Made by a program: the position numbers and the translations under genes
Notes under the pieces: model-generated
What the model saw: only the letters and a program-made list of their open reading frames with translations
Databases searched by the model: none
Told to the model about the DNA's origin: nothing
Shown: positions 44,264-52,923 of the stretch, in pieces
Layout: every line of letters starts with the position of its first letter
How positions within the stretch are numbered: the stretch's first letter is position 1
Source of the DNA: JBDNJM01 sp041687755
Lineage (GTDB): Bacteria > Planctomycetota > UBA1135 > GCA-002686595
Direction: 5' to 3'
Assembly (NCBI GenBank): GCA_041687755.1
Contig: JBDNJM010000203.1
Span: forward strand, 12,247-76,246
DNA length: 64,000 nt

Positions 44264-45235
44264 ATGAGATTCCTCGCCGCGCTCTGCTTTGCCCTGGCCA
44301 CTGGACTCAGCCTCGCTGCGTGCGGGCGGGACGCCGAGGATGGAGTGCGCCACATCGCGGTGATTCCCAAGGGCACGTCGCACGAGTATTGGAAGGCCGT
44401 TCACGCGGGCGCCGAACGCGCCGCGCGCGAGTTGGGCGTCGAGCTGTTCTGGAAGGGCCCGCTCAAGGAAGACGACCGCACCGCTCAAATTCAGGTCGTC
44501 GAAGACTTCATCGTTCGGGGCGTGGACGGGATTGTGCTGATGCCGCTCGACGAGACGGCGCTGGTGGCTCCGGCCAAGGACGCGGCCGCGCGCGGGATCC
44601 CCGTCGTCGTGGCCGACAGCGACCTGGCCTGGGATGGTCGCGTCTCGTTCGTGGCGACGGACAACCGTCGCGGAGGGGCGCTGGGCGCGGAGCACCTCGC
44701 GGGGCTTCTGGGGGGTGAGGGCAAGGTGATCATGCTGCGCTACCTCGAAGGCTCGGCCAGCACCGCTGCGCGCGAGACAGGGTTCCTCGAGGCGCTCGCG
44801 GCCTACCCCAGTATCGAGGTGGTTTCGAGCAACCAGTACACGGGGCCGACCGTCGAGGGCGCCTACCAGACCTCGGAGAACGTGCTCAACAGCTTCGCGG
44901 AGCTCGATGGCGTGTTCTGCCCCAACGAGTCGGCGGCGTTTGGCATGCTGCGCGCGCTGGAGGACTCCGGCCGCGCCGGCGACGTGCGCTTCGTCGGATT
45001 CGACTCAAGCCAAAAGCTGCTCAAGGGCCTGGAGGCCGGGAAGATCGACGCGCTCGTGCTCCAGGACCCGGTCAAGATGGGGGAACTCGCTGTGCGCGCC
45101 CTGGTCGACCATCTGAATGGCGTGGCGGTGGAGCCGAACATCGACACGGGCGTTGTGCTGGCCACGCCGGAGAACTTGTCCACGCCAGAGATTCGAGCGC
45201 TGCTGCTGCCTGATCTCTCGATCCTTAAGAATTGA
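44264..45235 (+). CDS. Sugar ABC transporter substrate-binding lipoprotein (ribose/RbsB type)
   Basis: The 323-residue protein has a lipoprotein signal (FLAALCFALATGLSLAAC) and a Peripla_BP_4 fold: HIAVIPKGTSHEYWKAVHAG at the start, VDGIVLMPLDETALVAPAKD, GIPVVVADSDLAWDGRVSFV, and VRFVGFDSSQKLLKGLEAG near the end. It captures a sugar outside the membrane and hands it to the permease. Its position, divergent from the lactonase-dehydratase operon, suggests a 6-deoxysugar or similar monosaccharide. The ATG at 44264 was chosen because it opens the signal peptide. Confidence 0.94.
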   Translation: MRFLAALCFALATGLSLAACGRDAEDGVRHIAVIPKGTSHEYWKAVHAGAERAARELGVELFWKGPLKEDDRTAQIQVVEDFIVRGVDGIVLMPLDETALVAPAKDAAARGIPVVVADSDLAWDGRVSFVATDNRRGGALGAEHLAGLLGGEGKVIMLRYLEGSASTAARETGFLEALAAYPSIEVVSSNQYTGPTVEGAYQTSENVLNSFAELDGVFCPNESAAFGMLRALEDSGRAGDVRFVGFDSSQKLLKGLEAGKIDALVLQDPVKMGELAVRALVDHLNGVAVEPNIDTGVVLATPENLSTPEIRALLLPDLSILKN

Positions 45236-45240
45236 CGGAC

Positions 45241-46743
45241 GTGGCGAGCGCGGGGTCAACGGTCCTCCGGATGCGGGGGGTCACCAAGCGTTTTGGCCCG
45301 GTCGCGGCGCTGTCCGGCGTCGACCTGGACGTTCGCCGGGGTGAGGTGCACGCCCTGTTGGGCGAGAACGGCGCGGGCAAGTCGACCCTGATGAAGGTCC
45401 TCAGCGGCGCGCACGCGCCGGATGAGGGCACGGTCGAATTCGAGGGGCGCTCCTTCGCACCGAGCGGCCCGTCGGAGGCCCTGCGGTTGGGGGTCGCGAT
45501 GATCTACCAGGAGCTCAACCTGGCGCCCGAGCTGACCGTGGAACAGAACGTGATGTTGGGCAACGAGCGCCAGCGCTTCGGTGTTGCGCTCCGCGGGGAG
45601 ATGCGGCCCGTCGTTGAGCGCGCGCTCGCCGAATTGGGGGCGGACGACATCAAGCCAACCATGCGGGTCGCGGAGCTCGGCCCCGGCCAGCGCCAGCGCG
45701 TCGAAATTGCCCGAGCGCTCAGCTCCCGCGCGCGGGTCGTCATCTTGGATGAACCGACCAGCAGCCTCTCGCGACGCGAGACCGAGCAGCTGTTCGAGGT
45801 CGTGCGCCGACTGCGCGCCGGCGGGACCTCGGTGGTGTACATCAGCCACTTCCTCGAAGAGCTCCAGGAGCTGTGCGATCGGTACACGGTCCTGCGCGAC
45901 GGCAAGACCGTGGACTCTGGCGAGGTCGCTGGCACCGGCGTCGACCACCTGATCGAGCAGATGGCCGGGCGTTCCCTGGACGAGTACTTCCCGCGCGTGC
46001 CCCACGAGCGCGGGGACGTTCTGCTGGAGCTGGAGGGGCTGACCGGGGAGCGGCTTCCGCGGGGCGCCTCCTTCGAGCTGCACCGCGGCGAGATTCTGGG
46101 CCTGTTCGGCCTCGTCGGGGCCGGCCGCACCGAGCTGCTGCGCGCGCTGTTCGCGCTGGACCCCGTGCGCAGTGGGACCGTCCGCCTCGCTGGGGTTGAG
46201 GCGCCTGCGAGCGGCCCGCGGGAGCGTTTAGCGCAGGGCGTTGGCCTGTGCTCGGAGGACCGCAAGGAGGAGGGCCTGGCCCTGGACCTGTCGATCGCGG
46301 ACAACGCGACGCTCTCCCGGCTCGACCCCTTCGTTCGAGGGGGTTGGCTGGCGCGCGGGCAGCAACAGCGCGCCTGCGAGCGCTGGATCGAGCGCCTCGG
46401 TATGCGCTGCCGCGATGCGCGCCAGCCCGTGGGCGAACTCTCCGGGGGGAATCAGCAGAAGGTGGCCCTGGCGCGACTCCTGCACCACGACGTCGATGCG
46501 CTGCTGCTGGACGAACCGACGCGCGGCATCGACGTGAGCGCCAAGGTCGAGATCTACCGCCTGATGGGCGAGCTTGCCGCCGCGGGCAAGGCTCTGCTCG
46601 TCTCCAGCTCCTACCTGCCCGAACTCCTCGGCGTGTGCGATCGCATCGCGGTTCTGCACCGCGGCAAGCTCGGGCCGGCGCATCCAAGGACTGAGTGCAC
46701 TGAGCAGAGCCTGCTCGAAGAAGCCCTGCGGGGAGCTGAATAG
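45241..46743 (+). CDS. Sugar ABC transporter ATP-binding protein (RbsA/XylG type)
   Basis: This double-ATPase protein of about 500 residues has a first domain with Walker A GENGAGKSTLMKVLSG, signature ELGPGQRQRVEIARAL (a variant of the usual LSVGQ) and Walker B VVILDEPTSSLS. The second domain has the degenerate Walker A GLVGAGRTELLRAL typical of this family, the intact signature LSGGNQQKVALARLL and Walker B LLLDEPTRGIDV. It powers sugar import. The start is the GTG at 45241; a TTG at 45232 overlapping the previous stop (TTGA) is an in-frame alternative. The next gene begins 2 bp after its stop. Confidence 0.95.
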   Translation: MASAGSTVLRMRGVTKRFGPVAALSGVDLDVRRGEVHALLGENGAGKSTLMKVLSGAHAPDEGTVEFEGRSFAPSGPSEALRLGVAMIYQELNLAPELTVEQNVMLGNERQRFGVALRGEMRPVVERALAELGADDIKPTMRVAELGPGQRQRVEIARALSSRARVVILDEPTSSLSRRETEQLFEVVRRLRAGGTSVVYISHFLEELQELCDRYTVLRDGKTVDSGEVAGTGVDHLIEQMAGRSLDEYFPRVPHERGDVLLELEGLTGERLPRGASFELHRGEILGLFGLVGAGRTELLRALFALDPVRSGTVRLAGVEAPASGPRERLAQGVGLCSEDRKEEGLALDLSIADNATLSRLDPFVRGGWLARGQQQRACERWIERLGMRCRDARQPVGELSGGNQQKVALARLLHHDVDALLLDEPTRGIDVSAKVEIYRLMGELAAAGKALLVSSSYLPELLGVCDRIAVLHRGKLGPAHPRTECTEQSLLEEALRGAE

Positions 46744-46745
46744 TT

Positions 46746-47720
46746 ATGCCTGCTCCGATCGAAGCCCGCACGACCACGATGCGCACGCTGCTCCAAAGCC
46801 TAGGACCCTTCCTCGGCCTAGCCGCGGTGGTGGTGCTGTTCGCCTGCATCGCCCCATCCGGCTTTTTCTCGATCTACAACTTCAAGACGGTCGCCACCCA
46901 GACCGTGATCGTTGGCTTGGGCGCGATCGGGATGACGTTCATCATCGTCAGCGGAGGGATCGACCTCTCCGTGGGCTCGGTGATCGCCTTGGCGTCGGTG
47001 GTCACGGCGCTGGCCCTGCGCGCGGGCGCCGATTCGGGCGTCGCCGTGCTCGCTGGGGTCGCGGCGGGCGGTTTGTCCGGCGCGTTCAACGGGCTGCTGA
47101 TCACGCGCCTGCGAGTCGTGCCGTTCATCGTGACCCTCGGCACCCTCGGCATTGCGCGCGGAGCCGCGAAGTATCTGGCCGACGAGCAAAAGGTGGACGC
47201 GCCCAGCGGAGCGCTCGCGGGCTGGATGACCAAGTCTCCCGACCCCGAGTGGCTGTTCCTCGCTCCCGGCGTCTGGCTGCTGTTCGTCCTGGGGCTGCTC
47301 GCGAGCTTCGTCCTGCGCCGCACGGTCTTCGGGGCCTGGACTTCTGCGATCGGCTCCAACGAGGCGACCGCCCGCCTGTGCGGCGTTCCGGTCGCTCGCA
47401 CCAAGGTCTGGATCTACGTCACGGGCGGGCTGTTCGCAGGGCTCGCGGGCGTGCTCCAGTTCGGCCGCCTGACCGTCGGCGACCCGACGACGGCCACGGG
47501 CATCGAGCTCGACGTGATCGCCGCCGTCGTGATCGGAGGCGCGTCGCTCTCGGGCGGCACCGGCTCGATCCTGGGCTCGCTGGTCGGGGCGTTCCTGATG
47601 TCGACCTTGGCCAACGGCTGCAATCTTTGCGGTGTCCCCAACTTCGTCCAGGAGACGTTGATCGGAGCGATCATCATCGCGGCGGTGGCGCTGGACGCGG
47701 CGCGGCATCGCGAGGCTTGA
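46746..47720 (+). CDS. Sugar ABC transporter permease (RbsC type)
   Basis: The 324-residue membrane protein has about nine to ten hydrophobic segments. The family motifs are GMTFIIVSGGIDLSVGSVIA near residue 60, then FNGLLITRLRVVPFIVTLGT and the transporter core TGIELDVIAAVVIGGASLSG followed by GTGSILGSLVGAFLM. This is the RbsC/AraH-type permease (BPD_transp_2). It completes the three-gene importer and overlaps no other gene. An OGFr-like remnant lies just downstream on the other strand. Confidence 0.95.
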   Translation: MPAPIEARTTTMRTLLQSLGPFLGLAAVVVLFACIAPSGFFSIYNFKTVATQTVIVGLGAIGMTFIIVSGGIDLSVGSVIALASVVTALALRAGADSGVAVLAGVAAGGLSGAFNGLLITRLRVVPFIVTLGTLGIARGAAKYLADEQKVDAPSGALAGWMTKSPDPEWLFLAPGVWLLFVLGLLASFVLRRTVFGAWTSAIGSNEATARLCGVPVARTKVWIYVTGGLFAGLAGVLQFGRLTVGDPTTATGIELDVIAAVVIGGASLSGGTGSILGSLVGAFLMSTLANGCNLCGVPNFVQETLIGAIIIAAVALDAARHREA

Positions 47721-47740
47721 GCGAGGTCGTCTGCACCCGA

Positions 47741-47945
47741 TTCTCGTCGCGCTGCGATGGCTTGCGCGCTCAAGGTTGGCGCCGAGGGGTTGAACGCGCT
47801 CGGTTCACGCAGCGGGAGCAACTACTGGATGAAGTCGTGGACGTCTTTGAACCGCGCGTCGTTCCAGGCGAGGATCTCGCTCAGCATGCGTTGACTGTCG
47901 TCGTGGCCGCCGCGATAGAAGCGCAGGAGCGAGCTGTTTGCAGGG
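47741..47945 (-). pseudogene. Remnant of an opioid-growth-factor-receptor (OGFr) N-domain protein
   Basis: One minus-strand frame reads NSSLLRFYRGGHDDSQRMLS, EILAWNDARFKDVHDFIQ, stop (TAG at 47822-47824), then LLPLREPSAFNPSAPTLSAQ. Bacterial OGFr_N domains have FYRG, EIL-W-D, HDFIQWLFPLPEPSAFN in that order, so the TAG replaces the tryptophan (TGG to TAG). No start or upstream portion of the domain can be found, so both truncation and nonsense have occurred. It fills much of the 437-bp gap after the permease. Confidence 0.65.
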
Positions 47946-48157
47946 GCATGGCTGGCTCGGTGGGGGGGCGGGCAGGCAGAGTGGCAATTGGTCTTCTGCA
48001 GTGACGTTGAAGAGCAGCAATCGCCGGTGAGCCGGAGCGCGAGTAGCGCGATCGGTACGATCCACTGGGAGCCAGCCGAACTGCCGCCGCTTCTTGCAAG
48101 GGGCGCGGAGCTTGACGGTGGAACCCTGACCCCTCAACAACCTTTGGTCTGCCCGCC

Positions 48158-51100
48158 ATGATGCTTGCCTCGCTCGTTCCCGCCACCTCGGTTCAGGTCG
48201 GCGCGCTCGTGGACCCGGAGCTGGTCCTCGACAGCAACACGGAGCTCGCGGGGGCCGCCCAGCCGCTCGACTCCAATCCGTTCCAGCTCACGGAGTTCGG
48301 GGACTCCATGCTGTTCGTTGCGGACGGTGTAGGCACTACCTCGGGCTGTGGCGGCTCGCGCCGGGCGGACATCCCGTTCTGCTGACTTCGCCGCTCGCGG
48401 GGGAGGTGAGGCCACTGGCCGTGCCCGGGACGGGAGCGGCGGTGGTCTCCGCGCCGCAGGGCCACAAGTTCGCGTTCCTGTTGAGCACGGACGGCACGTC
48501 CCAGGGCACCTTCGCTTTGGAGGACCCTGTGGCCGGGGGACCGCAGGAAATTCAGAGCGTGCCCGTCGCCTCAGGTGGGCGGGCGTGGTTCAGCGATTCC
48601 CTCGGCGGGACCTTCGTCCGGGTGCTGTCGAACGACGGGACCCAGGCGGGGACCCGCGCGGAGTTCCAGCACCCGCCTGATTTCCAAGATGTTCAAGATG
48701 TCCGCTTTTACCCCGTGGGCGACGGGCCCTCGCAGACGCGCGTTTTCTGGGCGCTCTACCGGGAGAACTTGGCCTGGCTGGTCTACCTGGAGGACTCGGG
48801 AGTGGCGCCAGTCCTGCTCGGTCAGATCGAAGACCCGTCGGGCTTCCCAGCCCTTGTCAAGGAGTCGATTCCGTTCGGAGGGGATCTTGGTTCACCGCCT
48901 TGGGGACCGCGGGCGAAGGCAGCGATCTCTGGCGTAGCGACGGGACTCCGGCTGGAAGGGGGTTGTTCCTGGATGTTTAGCCGGGGGCTGTGGGGTCCAG
49001 CCCGCGCTTTTTGGCGGCAGACGACCAGCGCATGTTCTTCAGCGCGGGGGGTCCGGGTGGAGCGAGGCCGCGTCGGGGGTCGTGGCGCACCGAAGGCACG
49101 CAGGCGACGACCCTGCAGCTCACGGATCCCGCAGCGAACTTGGTTATCGTCGGTGGGGCGCTGCTGCCCGATGCTCGACTCGTCTTCGGCGGTCGCGACT
49201 GGATCTGGATCAGCGACGGGACGCCCGCTGGAACCCTGGAGTTGACCAACCTGGGCCTGCTGATTAGCGATGCGTTCGTCGCGGCCGGGCAGCGGGTCTA
49301 CTACACGACCCGGCAGAACGGCCTCGACGAGACGCCCTTCCTGTGGAGCACGGACGGTAGCGCCGCAGGAACGCTCCCCTTGGGCCCCGTCGGAACGAAG
49401 TTCGGCGCCCCACCGTTGGGGCGCGGGCTGGGTCGCCTGTTCTTCTCTCGTGCAACGGCCGAGGTGGGCCTGGAGCTTTGATGGACGACAGGGACGGCCG
49501 CGTCGTCCGTGTTGGAAGCGGACGTGTTCGAAGATGCGCTCAACGAGGGCTCGTCGCCCGAACAGTGGGTCCGACTCGGGGGGCGTGGCGTGTTCGCCGC
49601 TTCCGAGGGCGAACTTGCCGGGGCAAGTGAGGATCGCGAGCTTTGGATAACTGACGGGACCGCCGTGGGCACGACGCGCCATCGTCGATCTCAATCCGGG
49701 GGCAGGGGGCTCGCTACCCGCGCTAAACGGGGCAGTCGGAGGACGCATCCTGTTCAGCGGCTTCTCCGAGCAGGAGGGCACCGAGCTCTGGAGTACCGAC
49801 GGAACCGCGGGAGGCACGGAGCTGCTAGCGGACATCGCTCCGGGTCCTGACTCGACGGGCCTGTCCAGCTTCCGCAAGACGCCTGGAGGGTTCTACTTCT
49901 TGGCGACGGTTCCCGGGGCCTCGGATCAAGCGCGGCTCTGGAGCACGGACGGAGCTCCCGGGGGCACGGCCGTCGTCGATCCGGACCTCAACCTGTACGG
50001 ATCCGGTCTTCCGCTGCCGTGCGCGGTCGTGGGCTCGCGTCTGGTGTTCCCGCTGGACACGCCGGCCGCAGGCCGCGGACTCTGGATCAGCGACGGCACG
50101 GTGAGCGGAGCCGGCCTGCTGGCAAATCTCGATCCTCGAGCGGCGAGCTCCGACCCGCGGGACTTGGCGGGCTTCGGCGGCGCGGTCTACTTCTTTGCGG
50201 ATCAAGCCGGTCTAGGCACCGGGCTGTTCCGGACGGACGGGACGGCGGCCGGGACCGAGCGGATCATTGACTCCGCGCTCGGGCTGCCCAACGGCTCGGG
50301 CTTCGCCCCGACGGCCGGCCGGGATCGCCTGTACTACATCATCGATACCACCGGAACTTTTGGATTCGTGGACGGGGCGGTGGTCTCGGACGGGACGGTG
50401 CTGGGGACGCAGCTGCTCGGCGACTTCGAGTCCGCCGTCAAGGGGATTGAGCTGGGGGATCGACAGAGCGTGGGGGACTGGGGCATCTTCGATGACGTGC
50501 AGGCACCTGGGTCTGGGGCGACCGACGGCACCCTGGGCGGCACCTACTTCGTCGAGGCGCCGGGAAGCCCGTTCTTCGCTCCCGATCTGGCCAGCACGGT
50601 GTTGGCGAGCGGGGAAGGCGACGGGCTGTTCTCTACCGCCTACGACGAAGCGGGCGCGACGGAGGCCTGGTGGTGGCGTGGCCCGGGCTCGAGTGCAGAG
50701 CGCTTGATCGATCTGGCGCCGGGGTTCAAGAGCTCGAACCCGCGACTCCTGGGCGAGCTCAACGGTGCTCTCCTGTTGGGCGCTTCGACCACCGCTCTGG
50801 GCTCGGAGCTCTACCGGATCGAGCTCAGCGAGCTGGCCCCGTACGGGGCGGAGCCCCACGGCTCATCCTGCGGCTTGGATCTGGCGGCCAAGATCGGGTT
50901 CTCGGGAAGCGTCACTTCGGGTCAAACGATCGAGCTGATCGTCAGGGGCGCCTTGCCCCTGGAACCGGCGCTCGCCTACTACGACGCGGGCACCGCGGTG
51001 CTGCCGCTGGGTTGGGGCTGCGCGATCTACGTGACCGCGCCCAAGTTGCTCGGCACGGTCTCGATCGACGCGGAGGGTGCGGTGGCAGCTCGCGCTGGCG

Positions 51101-51238
51101 CTGCCCGACGATCCGAACCTGGTCGGACTGGTCGCGACGGCCCCGTGGCTGCTTTCCGAGCCGGGCGGCCCGCTGGGTGGAGCGCTCGCCCTGAGCGATG
51201 CCCTTGAGCTCGTGTTTGGAAACTCACGCGCGGCTTAG
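48158..51238 (+). pseudogene. ELWxxDGT-repeat exported protein gene, multiply broken
   Basis: When four indels are corrected, one continuous frame of about 1,027 codons appears. About thirteen repeats of the ELWxxDGTxxGT type are seen: DLWRSDGTPAG, LWSTDGSAAGT, ELWITDGTAVGT, ELWSTDGTAGGT, GLWISDGTVSG, GLFRTDGTAAGT and others. A planctomycete-type C-terminal domain follows (IGFSGSVTSGQTIELIVRGA, PDDPNLVGLVATAPWLLSEP, ending ELVFGNSRAA). The lesions are a missing G at about 48344, a missing base at about 48886, TAG at 48978, TGA at 49479, an extra C at about 49680 and an extra G at about 51082. The repeats form a probable beta-propeller on the cell surface. No convincing N-terminal signal is seen. 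Confidence 0.8.
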
Positions 51239-51325
51239 CGGTCCGGCTGGGGGGCCGCGCGGGAGTCGGCGGCCCGACGATTTGCGTGCGTTCGAGCCGG
51301 GGTGCCGCTCCCAGGGTCGCCGCGC

Positions 51326-51613
51326 TCACTCGTCGGAGTCGTCGGAGTCGACCGATCCGCCGCGCGCCTCGACCTCGGCGCGGGCGCTCTGGAGGTGGTC
51401 CCAGCTCAGATGCTTGCGCTGGTACTTGGCGAACAGCATCTCGTAGAGCTGTTTGAAGTCCTCGACGGTCGGCTCCTCGATCGGCGTGAACTCGGACTCT
51501 TCGCGGCTGCGGCGACGGAAGGTCCACTGCTTGCCGAAGAAGCGGGCACGGATCTCGACCCGCAGGCCGTCTTCCTCGCGGCGTTTCCAGCCGTGGATGT
51601 TCTTGGAGGCCAT
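51326..51613 (-). CDS. Small conserved-looking protein of unknown function
   Basis: The 95-residue, highly charged protein begins MASKNIHGWKRREEDGLRVE. It has a beta-like segment IRARFFGKQWTFRRRSREES, a helical segment TVEDFKQLYEMLFAKYQRKH, and ends with the acidic SVDSDDSDE. No named family is recognised; the composition suggests a small nucleic-acid- or ribosome-associated protein, which is a guess. The start ATG at 51613 is supported by a TAGCCT hexamer 6 nt upstream on the same strand. Confidence 0.75.
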   Translation of the reverse strand: MASKNIHGWKRREEDGLRVEIRARFFGKQWTFRRRSREESEFTPIEEPTVEDFKQLYEMLFAKYQRKHLSWDHLQSARAEVEARGGSVDSDDSDE

Positions 51614-51619
51614 GGAGGC

Positions 51620-51625
51620 AGGCTA
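51620..51625 (-). promoter_or_regulatory. Candidate -10 hexamer TAGCCT, leaderless-type spacing
   Basis: On the minus strand TAGCCT ends 6 nt before the ATG at 51613. Confidence 0.45.
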
Positions 51626-51695
51626 GCAGGGTGGGCAGCGAACGGCGAGCCGGCCCCGGGTTGGGGCCGCTGGCTGGGCGGCAACTTCAGGCGGG

Positions 51696-52152
51696 TCAGC
51701 CCGCGAACATCGCGGCGAAGCGCTGCCTGATCTCGTCGTTGTCGAGCTGCTCGAGCTGCTGCTCAAGCGTCCAGCGGTGGCCGAAAGCGTCGCGGAGCTC
51801 GGCGCTTCGGGACCCGTAGAACGGGTCCTCGACCTCGCCTTCGGGGGTGCAGCCGGCTGCTTGGGCCCGGGCGACCAGCGCGTTGACGTCCTCCACGCGC
51901 AGGGCGAAGGAGACGGGCACGTCGCGGGCGGGATCCGGGCCCTCGAGCCCGGCCTCGGGGAAAGCGTCCGCGCGGTACAGCAGCGCGCCGCCCAGCTCGA
52001 TCTCGGCGTGGGCGATGCGCCCGTCGGGCAGCGGGAGGCGCAGGCGCTCCCCGAAGCCGAACAGCTCTGCGCAGAGGCGCAGGGGGGCCTGGCCGTCGCT
52101 GACGGTGAGGTCGGGGATGACGGCGTGGCCGGGGGGGGATCGCTTGGCTCAT
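51696..52152 (-). CDS. VOC (PhnB-like glyoxalase) protein, frameshifted in a G8 run
   Basis: The ATG at 52152 gives MSQAIPP and then leaves frame. The rest of the protein (HAVIPDLTVSDGQAPLRLCA, PDGRIAHAEIELGGALLYRA, VSFALRVEDVNALVARAQAA, DPFYGSRSAELRDAFGHRWT) is in the next frame. Removing one base of the G8 run at 52132-52139 joins them as MSQAIPPGHAVIPDLTVSDG, a standard PhnB-like opening, for 151 residues. The fold binds a metal; the substrate is unknown. The G8 tract could be a sequencing error or a slippage site. Confidence 0.72.
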
Positions 52153-52317
52153 GCTGCCCTCAGCATCGGGCCCGTGGCCGGGGACCGCCAGCGCCGGCTG
52201 GAGCGAGCGCTTCATCGGGCGGATCAGGGGCTCGAGGGGCCGGGCGGGGAGAGCCGGCTTTGGAGGGACGGCGGCAGGTCGAGGGCACCGAGGAGGTGGG
52301 GCGGCCGCGGGATGCGC

Positions 52318-52323
52318 TAGGCT
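52318..52323 (+). promoter_or_regulatory. Candidate -10 hexamer TAGGCT for trmL
   Basis: TAGGCT, repeated partly as CTAGGCTAGGC, ends 9 nt before the ATG at 52333. Confidence 0.45.
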
Positions 52324-52332
52324 AGGCAAGCG

Positions 52333-52923
52333 ATGGAACTTGTTTTGGTGCACCCGGAGATCCCCCAGAACGCCGGCAGCGTGGGGCGGCTCGCGGCGGC
52401 GACGGGAGTGCGGCTGCACCTGGTGGAGCCGCTCGGATTCAGCCTGGAGGACCGCTACCTGAAGCGCGCCGGACTGGACTATTGGCCGATGGTGGACCTG
52501 GTGGTTCACAACTGCTGGGAGGCCGCCGTTGCTGAGCTGTCGCAGCAATCGGAGCGGCCGCTCGTCGAGCGTCTGAGGCTCTTTTCCGCGCGCGGAGGCG
52601 AGGGGCTGTTCGAAACGCGCTTCGAGGCCGACGACCTGCTGGTCTTCGGGTCCGAGAGTTCCGGGCTTCCCGCGCAGCTGCTGGAAGCAATCGAGAGCCG
52701 ACTCGTCTACATTCCTGTGCGCCCGGGCGTGCGCAGCTTGAACATCGCAAACGCCGCCGCCGTCGCTCTCTACACCGCCATGAACTCAGCAAGCCTCCCG
52801 CTGCCCGACAACGACGGGACGTACACGCCCGACGCGCGCGCGGCCGAGGGGCTGCGGCCGGCGGACGTCGCGCTACGCGGTGGAGCGTCCAGCCAAGGGT
52901 TATCGGGCGAGGTGGCCGGTTGA
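52333..52923 (+). CDS. trmL: tRNA (cytidine/uridine-2'-O-)-methyltransferase TrmL-like (SPOUT family)
   Basis: The first 155 or so residues match TrmL: LVLVHPEIPQNAGSVGRLAA, VRLHLVEPLGFSLEDRYLKR, AGLDYWPMVDLVVHNCWEAA, LLVFGSESSGLPAQLLEAIE, and IPVRPGVRSLNIANAAAVAL, which forms the SPOUT trefoil knot that binds S-adenosylmethionine. TrmL methylates the wobble base of tRNA-Leu isoacceptors. The protein is 196 residues, with a C-terminal extension of about 40 residues (from DNDGTYTPDARAA) not usual in the family. It overlaps the downstream TPR gene by 4 bp (TTGA). Confidence 0.9.
   Translation: MELVLVHPEIPQNAGSVGRLAAATGVRLHLVEPLGFSLEDRYLKRAGLDYWPMVDLVVHNCWEAAVAELSQQSERPLVERLRLFSARGGEGLFETRFEADDLLVFGSESSGLPAQLLEAIESRLVYIPVRPGVRSLNIANAAAVALYTAMNSASLPLPDNDGTYTPDARAAEGLRPADVALRGGASSQGLSGEVAG

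Noticed and set aside
47805..48186. Two roughly 100-residue minus-strand frames in the gap after the permease gene.
   Set aside because: They are out of frame with the OGFr remnant, which explains the conserved sequence there better.
789..49481. Reassignment of TAG or TGA, since four in-frame stops interrupt good protein sequence (789, 47822, 48978, 49479).
   Set aside because: Many intact genes here end with TAG or TGA at the expected place (for example 5335, 18533, 30918, 43333), and the interrupted genes also carry frameshifts or truncation.
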